From: Dirofilaria immitis
Taxonomy: Eukaryota; Nematoda; Chromadorea; Rhabditida; Onchocercidae
NCBI GenBank assembly: GCA_024305405.1
Contig: JAKNDB010000107.1
Location: forward strand, 124,001 to 188,000
Length of the DNA stretch: 64,000 nucleotides
Direction: 5' to 3'
Both the position numbers and the translations under genes were made by a program. The notes under the pieces were generated by a model that saw only the letters and a program-made list of their open reading frames with translations, made no database searches and had not been told where the DNA came from. Below, one piece after another: positions 1 through 12,842 of the stretch (position 1 is its first letter; every line of letters starts with the position of its first letter).

Positions 1-41
1 GACAAGAAATTTATTAGATAATTTAAAGATGAAACTATTAC

Positions 42-2014
42 CTGACGATGTAATAACCATCCGGGAAATGCAAGCCATGCAGCACCAATTATTATACATA
101 TAAGACTATCTATCTGAAATAGAATATTTTCTATATCATTTGTAATCACCGTATCTCCGATCGTCCATCGATGAGCTGTTTGTAAACATAAATTTACTGC
201 TAACCAACCATAGCACCAATATTTCGCGATTTTCAAATACTGCAAAATAAAGAATTTTAAAAATTGCTGATTTTTAAAATATTACAAATTTAAGAAAACT
301 TTCATCATAAATTTAACATATTGAAGTGTGAAAAGGAAAGATATAATAAGATAACAAAAGAAAGAATTTTCAAATCCTTCTGAATCCTATCCCCAAATAA
401 TCGATATTCGATCTTTTTCAACATTTATTTCATCATTTGATTATTAAATTTAATAAAAAGTTTTAATTAGAAGTTTGAAATTTAAATTACTTACATCAGG
501 ATGAATTAAATTTGGTGTTTCTGCTGAGCAATGTACTAAAACTAAAAGCATTGATATTAATCCCTGAAAAATGTTTCATACATTTCAGATTACAAGCTAT
601 AAAATAAATAGATTACAATATTTAAATTAATTAATTTCTTTCATAGAAAATCAATCATTTAAATTATTATACTTATCAGGATTGATAAATTTATCAGAAA
701 ATCTATCTATACTATCTATAAAGTTTCATAAGAATGCTTAATTAGTTTTGTCAGAACACTTTTAACAGGTCAGAATATCTTAGTACTAAGTGGAGAAGTT
801 ACTAAAAAAATATGATAAAGTATGACCAGAATTCGAATGAAGTAGCAAGCACAGAGTGTTTCTACTGAAGAATTTCTCAATCGGTATAATAGATAACCGG
901 CTCCAATATGTTGACATCCGATGCATCTAAGCAGATGCCAATGGACGCCATCTGTTTCTTGCATCTATAACTCATTTAGTTAAGCGAGAATTGATAGGAT
1001 AATTTACATTTATATATATTTTTTTTCTGATAATAAAAATCTGAGCAAAAAATGGTAAATAGACAAATGGAATAATAAATGATTGCTAATAGAGGAGGGA
1101 AAAGATAAGATAAGATAAGAGAAATTAGCAGAATTTTTTCATTTTATAATAGTATAATAAAAATCTGCTGGAACAATGAGAAAGTCTTATATCAAGAAAA
1201 AAACTAATTAGCTTTGGTGAAAATTATTTACATGGAAATGAACTTTTATCATTGCAATGCTGAATGATTTTGATAGTGAATCGTAATCATTAGGATGACT
1301 AATCAATTTTAAAGAACTAAAAGCGATTTCATCGCATACTCAATTTCGTTTATTTCTCCATATTGTCAAATATAAATTTCGTAAATTTTGTGACCCAAAA
1401 TTTGAAATCTATTTATCATCATTGTTATCTCAGTGCCAGTAATGATGAATGATAAATTAATTGTGCAATTAAAACAAAGGTAATACTATATTAGTATATA
1501 TTTTTTTTTTTGTTGAAAACAAAACATTGCTTTCTTTTGCAATTCATTCAATGTTTCGAAGGATTCTGAAACTTCGTCTATTAATTTAATAAGCTAAAAT
1601 GAGAAAATACTGTAATTGTTATAGTTATACTTAAAATAGAAAAACATATATCGTCTATTAGTTATTTAGTCCAAAATTGGGAATTTTTTCAATTTTGGTG
1701 AAATTAAATTGCTGAATGCCAATATGATGATGATGATAATGATGATGATGATATTATTCTAATGATGATAATAATAATGATGATGATCATCATCATGATG
1801 ATAATAATGATAAATCATAGAGTATGACGTGATGATGATTTTATAAGGAATTCAAAAATTTAAAAATTAAAATTATAGCTAATTAAAAGAAGAAAGAAGA
1901 AAATAAACTTACAAAAACAAAATACGCGACAATTGAAGGTGTAAAAAATAATAGAGCACCAATTAGAAGACATACGATCGCATCGATAACTAACAAACTG
2001 CGCCGTATTTCCAT
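42..2014 (-). CDS. Multi-span membrane protein, 3' end outside window
   Basis: Four exons join in phase 0: 2014-1913, 964-803, 563-495 and 239-42, with donors GTAAGT, GTAACT, GTAAGT and GTAATA and acceptors ending TATAG, TTCAG and GCAG. The last donor shows that more exons lie beyond the left edge. The 177 residues seen contain about four hydrophobic segments. Segment 1 (about residues 7-34, IDAIVCLLIGALLFFTPS) and segment 4 (near residue 155, IDSLICIIIGAAWLAFPG) resemble each other, so the fold may be an internal duplication. The second exon is Cys/His-rich (GVHWHLLRCIGCQHIG). The ATG follows an untranslated stretch without an upstream in-frame start that I can support. I do not recognise the family; a small polytopic membrane protein is all the sequence supports. 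Coding status is well supported by the consistent phases. Confidence 0.7.
1724..1812. repeat. TGA/ATC trinucleotide low-complexity tract
   Basis: Runs of gatgat and atcatc flank a short palindrome (gatgatgatcatcatcatg). It lies in the first intron of the membrane-protein gene. Confidence 0.7.
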
Positions 2015-4749
2015 GATGAATAACAACTGGCGCTTATTGATAAAAGAAAATTTTGCAAAGTTAGCGATGTGGTAGCTGATGATGAAATGGGCCCCGCCCG
2101 AATTTCATTTTTCACAACCATGGATTGTTTCACTAGAGGTTGAGTTGACCAGTTTTTTTTTCAAAATTTTTACCTGTCGTTAAAGAAGCAATAAAAAGTA
2201 GAAGCACTTCTCCCACTAAATACTCGATGTAGATGTACTCATGAAAAAAAAGGAAATTCAGATGGAACTATAACGATGGTTGAAGATGCCCGATAAAATA
2301 ATTTCTGGCTTGAGGAAACCGGAAACACCTGTTTCAGAGATGGTATAATTTCATAGGAGATGATTGACTTATTGATTAGATGGAAAGGATGACAAATTCT
2401 TCTCTAAAATGTGAGAATTTTCGCCCATACCTCCAAGTATACATCTACTGTTATTCACAAATTATTCGATAATAAAAACATGCATGCATGAACCTCAAAA
2501 AGAGAGGGAAGGGTAAATGCGATAGATTCAAATGGATCGATCGATTCGATTATTCATCAAAGGTAGAAGAAATTTAAAAACAGTTGCTTACTTAATTTGT
2601 GAAATCATAACGATACATCATTATTCAAAATTAAATATTTAAACCAAAACGACACAGATAAAATTATCAGTTCATGATAATATGTAATTTTTAACAAATG
2701 ATATGATATCTCTTTTTTGTACTTTATTTTTGGCCTAATTATCACATCAACAAATTGCTTCGTTGACTTCTTATCGTATCAGAATCTTTTACGTCTAAAT
2801 TTTTTTTTTTTTTGTACTAACTTATAAACAAAATTTCCATTACACAAATACAATTCACATCAAAATATTATGATCGAATGATTTTTACAAAGATAAAAGA
2901 AAACTTGCATCCATCCATATTATTCCATCTGAAGTCAACGTATTCGATCAGTTTACATTCGGTGATATCATATTATATCATTGTTGTTATCATATATTGT
3001 ATTTGTAAAAATCATTTGATCATAACATTATCATATTATATTACAATTAAGCTGTTAATATTAATTAGGCTTAACACTATAAATTATCAAATATGAAAAA
3101 TCCAATAAGGAACTTTTTTTATTTTCTCTAATTTTTAATTTCTCGTATTTCCCGTTCTATATAAAAGAACCGAAATTTTTATTTTCTAGACTAACACAAA
3201 TTCGATTTGATTAGATATGATAAGATAATCAATGATACACAAATACACTATGCAATTATTAGCATCCAGTTGACGACTGATTACTGATGATTATTGTTAT
3301 ATGCAAACTTATTACATATTTTAATATCTTATGTTGAAAATTTTCTTCTTACTATCTACGATTGATCTACGATGACCTATTAATAAATCTAATCGATTTG
3401 ATTGTGAAAATTTAAAAAGTGCAAAGATATCTCATTTCTGATAGAGTCTCTATCAGACATCAATAACGTTCATTGTAGGGCAATGCTCTGAAAACTATTA
3501 TACATTGATGTTTCATATTTATTTGACCTATTTCATTTTCATACCAATCAATTTCTACTTATTCATATCATATGACTAATGGAAGATCTATGAAGAGATA
3601 AGTTCTACAACTTTTTGATATTTAAAAAAAGAAAGAATGAAAATATAACGAATATAAATCATATGATAACATTTTGTGATAGATATAATATCACTATCAT
3701 AATCAAATATAAATGTTAAAATCGATCGTACAAAATGGATGAGATATAATTGGGATTGAAATTAAAATATATGTGTGTAAATTATCTATTTGAAATTTAA
3801 AATCATAAATTATAGATGAGATAATTATTCCTATCGATTAATTCATATAATTCAATTTTGAACATATATCAATCAGTCGCATTAAAGAGAAATCGCATAT
3901 ATCATTATCATCGTTATCATCGTTATCTTTCTATCTATCTGTAATAATGAGTCATAATGTTGCACTTTCGAAATATTTCAAAAAATTCGAATCATTTTAT
4001 CAATTAGCTAAATATATTTACTTCTTGCCCACAAAAATAAACACATAGGAATGGATGGAATCGTATCAGTACTTCTGATGCGAATAAATCATTTATCAAA
4101 TTGATTAATGGAAAGTGTTAACAAAGGAAATCTTTTCAGTTGATTAGTTCATCTTCAGCATCATCACTAAAAGCAATGATAAAATCAAAATATTTTGATT
4201 AGATACAAAATAAAAATTCAATTTTCGCTTACAAATAATTCATCAATATCAGTATCAATTCAATATAATTAATCAAATTCAAAGGTCAAATAATAATATG
4301 AGCCTAACAAATTATATAAAAAGTTCATCAGGTAATCAGGAAATTATCATTGTTTATTATTATCAGTTTGAAACAAAGGTGTTTTACAATTGTAATCGTT
4401 TCATTTTAAACAATGATGTCAATGAATGACAGAGAAGTTAGGTTGGTAATCATTTCTTATTCTCATTTTTTTTCTTGATCGAATATCATCACAGTTATTT
4501 ACATTTCTCTTTTGAGTACTGCTATTGATAAGCTGATATTGAAATTATGAAAATGTGATAAAAAGTGAAGAAAAATAAATAAAAATTCTCGATCAGAAGA
4601 ATATTAATTAGAAGTTGTCACATAGTTTTATTTTGCAAAAATATCTTAAAAATTTGCGAAAAATTGTTAAATTATAAAAGTTATCAATGAATTGATTTCT
4701 AAATATTAGAAATTCCAATATTTTGACAATATCGCAAGGATGAAAGTTT
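2015..4749. other. AT-rich intergenic stretch
   Basis: No reading frame with convincing exon signals was found. The short open frame at 2878-3096 is AT-driven. The stretch is rich in TGATAA/TTATCA words, and an unusually G+C-rich patch (gggccccgcccg) lies near 2090, just upstream of the membrane-protein start. Confidence 0.6.
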
Positions 4750-5223
4750 AGTAATTAATAGCAGCTGTAAGGATAGACTTATCATTGAATCAATAAATGG
4801 TCATCATTAAATCTTATCATTAAATCAATAAATTAATAGCAGCTGTAAGGATAAACTTATCATTGAATCAATAAATGGTCATCATTAAATCTTATCATTA
4901 AATCAATAAATTAATAGCAGCTGTAAGGATAAACTTATCATTGAATCAATAAATGGTCATCATTAAATCTTATCATTAAATCAATAAATTAATAGCAGCT
5001 GTAAGGATAAACTTATCATTGAATCAATAAATGGTCATCATTAAATCTTATCATTAAATCAATAAATTAATAGCAGCTGTAAGGATAAACTTATCATTGA
5101 ATCAATAAATGGTCATCATTAAATCTTATCATTAAATCAATAAATTAATAGCAGCTGTAAGGATAAACTTATCATTGAATCAATAAATGGTCATCATTAA
5201 ATCTTATCATTAAATCAATAAAT
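4750..5223. repeat. 78-bp tandem repeat, about six copies
   Basis: The word gcagctgtaagg starts at 4761, 4839, 4917, 4995, 5073 and 5151, a constant period of 78. Copies 2 to 6 look identical by eye; the first differs by at least one base (ggatagac against ggataaac). The array ends about 65 bp before the first exon of the small gene that follows. Confidence 0.95.
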
Positions 5224-5287
5224 GATTGTTATTTTCTATCAAAACTTTTTCTTTTTGATAAAATTTGTAAATTCTAGAAATAAACAA

Positions 5288-7293
5288 ATGATAAATATGG
5301 ATGTTGAGGCATTTGCTAGGATTGAAGCTGCAACAAAAATAGCAGATGTTAAAAAAAGAAAGGATACGATGATATTGTTATTTCAGAGTATGACTATTTA
5401 TACTCATTATCATATCATAATCAATCCTTCCAATGTATAATTTAATTCCTTCTTATAATTTGAAAAACATTGGTAGAAAATAATTCTAACCAAAGCTTTT
5501 CAGAAGTAAATCGCTCAGTAGCGGGAAGGTTAGCATTCACAACAACATCATCATCATTATTATTATCATTATTATTATTGTTATTATTATTATTATCATT
5601 ATCATGATTGTTTTATAGCATCTTCTAATATTTCTTATGTGTAGAATGATTCCTTTATTTCATAATAAATAAGTTTAAAAAAATAACTAAGTTATACTGA
5701 ATTTTGATCTTTTTAAATATGAGATACTTGAATTGATTGGATGAATGGTTCATTATTCCTATCAATCAGCTTATCAGTGCTTCCATCACTCCCATTATTT
5801 AACTTTTTCAATTATTTTATTAGTTCTATAAAAAATAAAATTAATTTCTAACGGGATATTATAAAGCAGAAAAAAGATAACGATGATATACGAGATGATA
5901 AAAAATCACAACAGTTCGAGGGGAAAACAGAACCACCGATCATGTTGGAAGTAAACAAAAATGATTCAGGTTAATGCAAATTTCTTTATGAAATCAACTT
6001 AACATCAAGTTGTTTATTTATTTACTTATCCATTTATTTCATTGCTAATTTCTTTTGATCAAATTGATCGTTAAATGATTATCCTTTAGATCGATCATTC
6101 AGGTTATTCATATTTCTATCATCTATGATGCCATTTTATCATAATTGCGCATATGATTGATTATATAAAATTATCAGATCAATCAGCTAAACGAATACCA
6201 AATGCATTAGAATTACAATACAATGTTAATGGACAATTGCGCAAATTATCACCAAGTTTATTTACATCAGAACAGCGCATAGCAACGCCACCACCAATAT
6301 CATCAGATGTTAGAGCAAAAGATATACGAAAATGTAATATTTATATCGTTTTTTTAAGAAAAATTTTTAAACTTCTTCCAGGTTTATTTATTAGGTTTTA
6401 TTGAATTTTCATAATTTTCCTCAATAGTTACTCATTTTAAAGCATATATATTGCAATGTGATTATAAGATAAACATTTTATTATCAGTAAATATTAATAT
6501 TTAATTGGATCTTTATTATCAATAAATATTAATACTTAATTAGATCTTTATTATCAGTAATTATTAACATTTAATTGGATCTTTATTATCAGTAATTATT
6601 AATATTTAATTGGATCTTTATTATCAGTAATTATTAATATTTAATTGGATCTTTATTATCAGTAATTATTAATATTTAATTGGATCTTTATTATCAGTAA
6701 TTACTAATATTTAATTGGATCTTTTTATCAGTAATTAATATTTAATTGATCTTTATTATCAGTAATTATTAATATTTAATTGGAGCTATCAAAAATCTTA
6801 CTTTCTCGCATTTGCTAAAAAATTAGATAATATGATCAGATAAGGTAAATCTGATTTTTAATCATTTTTAATCATTATTCTATCATTTGTAATTATTTTT
6901 TATCAAAATGATTGTCGAGAAATTTCTCAAAAAAATTTTTTCGTTAACATTTTCACATTTTATAGCATTTTTCATATTAGTCCCTTGCAAGAGAAGAAAA
7001 TTACAAAATTTATATAAAGAAAAATTTAAGTATTCTAGTAGTACTTTGTATTTGATTCTGACAAAATTTCTTTACAACTGATATAAAATGATAAGAATGT
7101 GATAGCTGATAACATCGCATTGATAAGCTTCAAAGTTTATAGTATCAGTTATTCATTTTTTTTGATCGTTGTAAAGTACATTATCACATCAAAACCAATA
7201 ATTGAAATAAATATATAAATGTAAACAGGTGTAAAGTCAATGAAGAAAAGTAAGAAGAGGAAAAGATGCTGTGGTTGTTGTTGTTCCACTTGA
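5288..7293 (+). CDS. Small protein with polybasic, cysteine-cluster C-terminus
   Basis: Five exons join with matching phases: 5288-5376, 5504-5528, 5870-5969, 6178-6333 and 7229-7293 (435 nt, 144 residues). Acceptors are TTTTCAG, AAAGCAG, TTATCAG and AAACAG. The first donor (TT|GTTATT) is the weakest site. An acceptor (TTCTAG) stands just before the first ATG, so this exon may be trans-spliced or a further 5' exon may exist. The N-terminal part reads MINMDVEAFARIEAATKIAD; the middle is charged (KKKDNDDIRDDKK) and proline-containing; there is no signal peptide or membrane span. The last exon is striking: KKSKKRKRCCGCCCST then stop. A lysine/arginine run followed by five cysteines is typical of tails that are S-palmitoylated and held at a membrane; that role is inference. 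I do not recognise the family. The short 25-nt exon 2 and 5' exon are the least certain parts. Confidence 0.65.
6478..6784. repeat. About 35-bp tandem repeat inside intron 4
   Basis: About eight to nine copies of a unit containing atctttattatcagtaattattaat follow one another, with small indels in the later copies. The array lies wholly within the last intron of the polybasic-tail gene. Confidence 0.9.
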
Positions 7294-8402
7294 TGATAAA
7301 TTATTCTTATCATTTGTGAATAAATAAATAAATTTTGATACCTAATCTCGACTAATTACGAGACTAATTACGATTAATTTATATATTTGCAAGTTTTAAC
7401 AATGATTCTTAACATTTAAAAATATCGTAAATCTAATAAAAGTTATTGAGAAAATTCTGGAGTATTGAATCATGCGATGCAATACAGTATATTTTGCATT
7501 CATTAAATGCATTCAACATTAATGTCGTATGTTGTAATAAGTTAGAGTGGATCGCAAATTGAGAAAAAAATTAGGAAAAATTCGCAGTGAAAAAACGAAA
7601 AAAATCAAAGATTATCCTGTCATTCGTATCATGATGATCTTGTTTTACTTAAAAATTGATTGAAATTCTTGAACTATTTCATAATTCATTGATGCAAGAG
7701 TCTTGACGTAAAATTTGCCATGCTTTTGGCATGTTATTTATGTTTTACACCTGTGATTGTATTCTCGAAATGAAAAAACATAAAAAAATTACACGATATA
7801 AATCGAGAAAATGAGAAGATATTTTAGTTCTTTTTTTTACGCATATTAAAAGATAATTATTATTCGATTACAGGTTGCAATCAACAGTAAATAAAAGATT
7901 ATAATTTATAGAATTTAGCATTAAGCGTAAGAACACAATGATAATTTGATAATTTGAAATCGAAAAACAATGATAAGCATTTTTATTGAAATAAGTAAAC
8001 TTATCCAATTGACAAAAGACTAATCATCAAATTTGCATTTTACATATAATTGAAAAAATTTCAATTACATACATTAAAGAAAATGAGAATTACTTTTTTA
8101 TAAAAGAAAGAATTATTAAATTTATTTTTATAAATAAATAAACATTCGTTCATTTCTAAGAAATAATCGTAGCTTAATTTTACATTGTAAAATTAAGATA
8201 AATTATACTAAAAATCATGATTTTATACTGAGAAAAATCAATAGATTCATGATAAATTAAAAATTATCAATCAAATATAGGAAATGAAATGGAAGAAATT
8301 TTTCAAATTTTTAAATGAAAAAATTTGATAACAAAAAAATGTATTATTAAAAAATTCTACTCTCATTTCCATAAAAATGAAATATGAAAATTTTTTTTTT
8401 TA
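7294..8402. other. Intergenic stretch between convergent genes
   Basis: AT-rich sequence separating the stop of the plus-strand small gene from the stop of glycogenin on the minus strand. No exon-like frame was seen. Confidence 0.6.
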
Positions 8403-10619
8403 TTATTCCAACGCTTGATCGATAGCTTTTTGTATATTATCGAAAGCATCAGCACCAAGATAATCTGGATGTCCAACTTCCCAAGCTCGTAAACGTTCTT
8501 CATCAGTTGGAGCTGACGATGAATCAAACGCAACGTCTGGCATCTTAAATAATTAGCATCGCTTTTTTATTTTTTCGAATTTTACAACAATTCGAAATTA
8601 ACAAATATTTTTAATAAAATAATAAATAAATCAAAAATTTGCATTCTGAAATATTTTAAGTGTTCCGTTACAATTGTGTCTTGAAGTCAACTTCACCATG
8701 AAATTAGGATTCGATAGGATTGCAGAAAAATTTTCAAATTTTCAAAGTGAGAAAAGTTGAATTTCATCTTAAGTCACCTTACTAACCTTGCCTCCTCCTC
8801 TTCACAATCTATTGCTTCCTTCAGCAAACGATCCTAAATACCTTCCGAACAACTCTCATCACCTGCATCTGACTCACTACACAAATCGTTCTTCTCGCCT
8901 TGATACTAAACCATTATACTTTTGACAAAAAAAAAAAAAAAAAAAAAACGATAATTAAATATCAAGAATATGGAATGATATACTGGTTATTCTAATCTCA
9001 TAATATCACCTCATATAATTATAATTTAATGAAAAAAAAAAGTATTTGTAAATTTTGTCAAAATTATTTCAAAATCTCAATTACTTCTAAATGTAATTTA
9101 TAATATTTAACTTTCTAACTTCTAAACTTTACGATTTATTTTTAACAAAAAGTACGAATAGAATAGCAATTTTGAAACAAAAAAATTTCATTGACATATA
9201 TTTGCATATGCAATAAGTTACTATTATGTTTCATTTATTTTACTTGCGCATATTATTTATCAAATAAGATTAGCTCCCTTATCAAATAACCTAATAATTA
9301 TATCATATATAAATGATATCAATCAACACTGCAAGATCCAATATATTTGTTAATCAGCGATTAGCAATTAGCTTAGCAACTTCTCATATTTCACCATTTA
9401 AATTAAAACATATATGAAATTAAAAAAAAATTGCCAACCTTAGGACATGCAACACTCAATTCAGGCAATTGTGCGATTGGTTCCTTAATGAAATTATCAT
9501 TAGAATGATAATTAAGCAAATTAATACGATAAGAAAAAAAGATTGTTATTTATGTCATAATATTAAATGATAACACAATTATAAATGATAAGTTCGTTTA
9601 ATTATTGTTCAAAGAATTTTAAAAACTTTTTTTTGGAAAAATGAAATTTCAAAAAAAAATGTATTGTTTTTTGTTTTTCATTAAAAATTTAAATTTAAAA
9701 TTAATATTTAATTTTTATTGTTATTAAAAATTTATCAATTTTAAAGTAATTTTTTTACCTGTCTTTATCATAGTTCTAAATTAACAGTTATGTTTATATT
9801 CTATGTAATATATAAAAAATAAAGGAATGTTTTAAATAATTAGGCAATAGGATCAGTGTTAACAGATTTGATTAATCATTGATAAATAAAAAGAAAAAAA
9901 AACTGTTAAGTCTTCTTTCAAGCACAAAACGAATTAATCATTAATCAATCATTGATCTAAAAAATTTGATCGTATCAATTTTTAATCTAATCATTTTTAA
10001 ATTATAAACAAACAGAATAAAAAACATGCATAGAATAAAATTAATTTAAATTATTCAATGGAATCACACATTATTATAACATTAATAATTTCAACTATTT
10101 AAGTATTTCATTTCGATTCTCGAAAATCTGTTCTCGAATTCCTTTTTTTCGGAAAAAAATCATTTTATTAACATTTTCTAACAATCTCATATCATTTATG
10201 AATTATAATAGTAAATATATATGTTCTCTGGTAAAATTATCATTTCTAAACTTTAAACTTATAACTGATATTTGCTTCTAAAGTGATTAAATAGATAACT
10301 AATGATAAGAAGATATTAATTATTCAAATTATGCTAATAGGCTTAAAAGGAGTGAAAGTAAAATTTCAAATCAATACTCAATCAATAGTCAAGTGTAGTA
10401 CACTCACAAGTGAAAAAACTGCCATCTGCTTTGCGAGATGAGTGGGTAGATGGCGTAATGGTTTCCATGCCCCGTAAATTGGCGGTATACAACGGAAAAC
10501 TCGCATGCAGGGGGATTAGGTAGGTTGCTATGTGATGGAACGGTTGGCATACTCCTTCGGCAACATGTACTAGTATCATCTTCAGAAGTAAAGGGTATTG
10601 TGATAGGATCAGCACTTGC

Positions 10620-10650
<31 letters not shown>

Positions 10651-12547
10651 CTAGTAGGAGTAGTATTAGTATTAGTAGTAGTAGTACTAATAGTAGTAGT
10701 AATAGTAGTAGTAGTAGTAGTAGTGGTAATAGTTGTTGTTGTTGTCGTGAAAATAGTAGTTGATGATGGTGATGGTAACGGTGATGGTGATGGTGATGAT
10801 GGTGCACTGGTGATGATTATTTCTGTAGTGCGTTGAGTTGGTGGTGAAGAACGTGACGAACTCACGTGTAAATTGACGAGACTTGAGGCCACTCGACTTT
10901 TAAATAATGACCACCAATAGGCAAGATGCTCTGAGAAGTGTACACCAGAAGTTTGTTGCCATGGCTTCACAGGACCAAGAAAATGTACAATTTTCACCTA
11001 AATTATTAAACAATTGAAATCAAATTGGACTGATTGATTAGTCTTGTGAAAAGAAAAAGGATACGAAAATTTAGATAGGTCAATAGAATAGCCTAAATTA
11101 GGCATTGCCAGTCCAAAATAGATGAATCAGGCTTAGGTTTTAAAATAGTAATCTTGACATACAATGACTTTTGTCAAACAATGAAACAATTCTAATGAAA
11201 ATTAGATAAATAACCTTCCTGAATGTTTCTAATAAATTTACTATAATTTCCTTGAAATTATACAACAAATATTTGAAATGGATATTAAGAAATCTGTTTT
11301 ATAAACACTTCACTGATAATGTTTATGTTAATAGTTAAATAATCTATTTGATAATTTATGTTAAGAAATATACCTGACTACCATATTTTTTGAAAGCAGC
11401 CATATAAGAATAAATTGCTCCAGAGGTCATATTATAAACGAAAGGTAGTCGAAAAGCTGGAGGTTTATCTCGCCAATCTTTGAAAAACATATTCAATAAG
11501 CCTTGATCACCACCTGCAAATATTATCTTCTTCGAAGGTTCTTTTATATATTTTTTTTATCATATATTAATTACTTACTCTAACCTAATAGAAAATGATA
11601 GGATATTATCACAAAATTTTGGTATACAATAGATAATTGAGCTGTTAAATATTCAATTAGATAGAAAAGTATGCTGATAAGACTGCATAACTTATCTAAT
11701 AAAATAAATTTATTCTCGATTACTTTAACTTGCTCCTCTCGATACTCTCTTAGCTACTTTCACAAAAAAAAAGCGTAAAATGAATTGTACCATCAAAAGA
11801 GCCATGTTCCAAGGCAAAATTTAAAATGTCCAAATATGTCTGTTCGGATGGTTGATAAACGAAAACACCAGAATTAAAGCAATCTGGCCAGCCAATATCT
11901 GCTACAGCAGATAGTTCCTCGTGATCGAATAATTCGTCAGCATTTTTTAAGACCTAAATGGAAGAAAAACGAAGCCGTCACAGAATTGTTAATTGAATCA
12001 ATAAGAGCAAGGTAAGATAAGATTAGACGAAAAAAAATCATGTAGATCAGATTGCGCCAATCAATAGATATTTCAAACTAACAAGACAATCAGCATCGAG
12101 AAAAACACATTTGCTATATTGTGTTAGCCTCCAACAATGTATTTTGGTAAATGTTACACCGAGATCAGGTCTACCAATCAAACGCAAATTGACCGTATCT
12201 TCGCTATCCAAAACATTTACCACATTAATAGCATCAAATGTCGCAGCAAGATTATCCCTTCAAACATTGAAGCATTTCGTGTTCAATTTTATAAAATTAT
12301 TATTAATATATCTTTTATCAAATAGTTGAAAAAATTTCAAATTTAAAGTCATTCGTTATCATCAACTATCAAGTTCGAAAGATCATTCGTTATCATCAGA
12401 GACAGACCTGAGTTGTTGTGAAACACCAGTTGTAACCATGCAATGCAACTTCTTGCTAGTTTGTTGAGCTTTCAATGAATGAGCCAAAACAAGTGCTCCA
12501 ACTGCATATCCATCTGACGTTGCCAATGTCACCCATGCTTCAGTCAT
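8403..12547 (-). CDS. GYG: Glycogenin, glycogen-priming glucosyltransferase
   Basis: Glycogenin glucosylates itself on a tyrosine and builds the primer for glycogen synthase in the cytosol. Exons: 12547-12408, 12257-12083, 11953-11791, 11513-11374, 10997-10866 (or longer), 9483-9439 and 8543-8403. All phases agree, giving about 311 residues in the short form, close to animal glycogenins. Family marks in order: [20 protein letters not shown] at the start, the metal-binding DxD in [33 protein letters not shown], the tyrosine acceptor region [22 protein letters not shown], and at the C-terminus [19 protein letters not shown], the glycogen-synthase-binding tail. The start ATG follows a TTTTGCAG acceptor, suggesting trans-splicing or a 5' UTR intron. 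The exon beginning at 10997 can end at CAC|GTGAGT (10866, in phase) or stay open through a Thr/Ser-rich repeat to about 10491. Identity is secure; the length of that exon is not. Confidence 0.93.
10610..10800. repeat. AGT/ACT trinucleotide repeat with GATGGT run
   Basis: Imperfect (agt)n with interruptions, followed by gatggt/ggtgat repeats. It lies just downstream of the GTGAGT donor in glycogenin. On the minus strand none of its three frames contains stops, so the open frame through it is not itself evidence of coding. Confidence 0.9.
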
Positions 12548-12663
12548 TTTTCCTGCAAAATTGCAAAATGCAATTTTCAACACAAGCAATAATGCATTTG
12601 AATAACTGCAGCATGCACTTATATAAGTTTCGGTTGTAACTCTAAAAACGTGATATATGCTGC

Positions 12664-12842
12664 AACACTTGCATATCGGATACTTCAACGTATGCTGCAA
12701 CACTTGCATATCAGATACTTCAACTATGCTGAAGTCACTTGCATATCAGATACTTCAACTATGCTGAAGTCACTTGCATATCAGATATTCCAACTATGCT
12801 GAAGTCACTTGCATATTAGATATTTCAACGCATGATGCCATC
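12664..12842. repeat. 35-bp tandem repeat upstream of glycogenin
   Basis: About five copies of acttgcatatcagatacttc plus aactatgctgaagtc, the middle ones near-identical. The array begins about 115 bp upstream of the glycogenin start codon. Confidence 0.9.

Noticed and set aside
10382..10836. His/Leu-rich and Val-rich frames over the glycogenin repeat
   Set aside because: The ACT/AGT repeat has no stops in any frame; these frames lack glycogenin features. Only the Thr/Ser frame continues the conserved exon.
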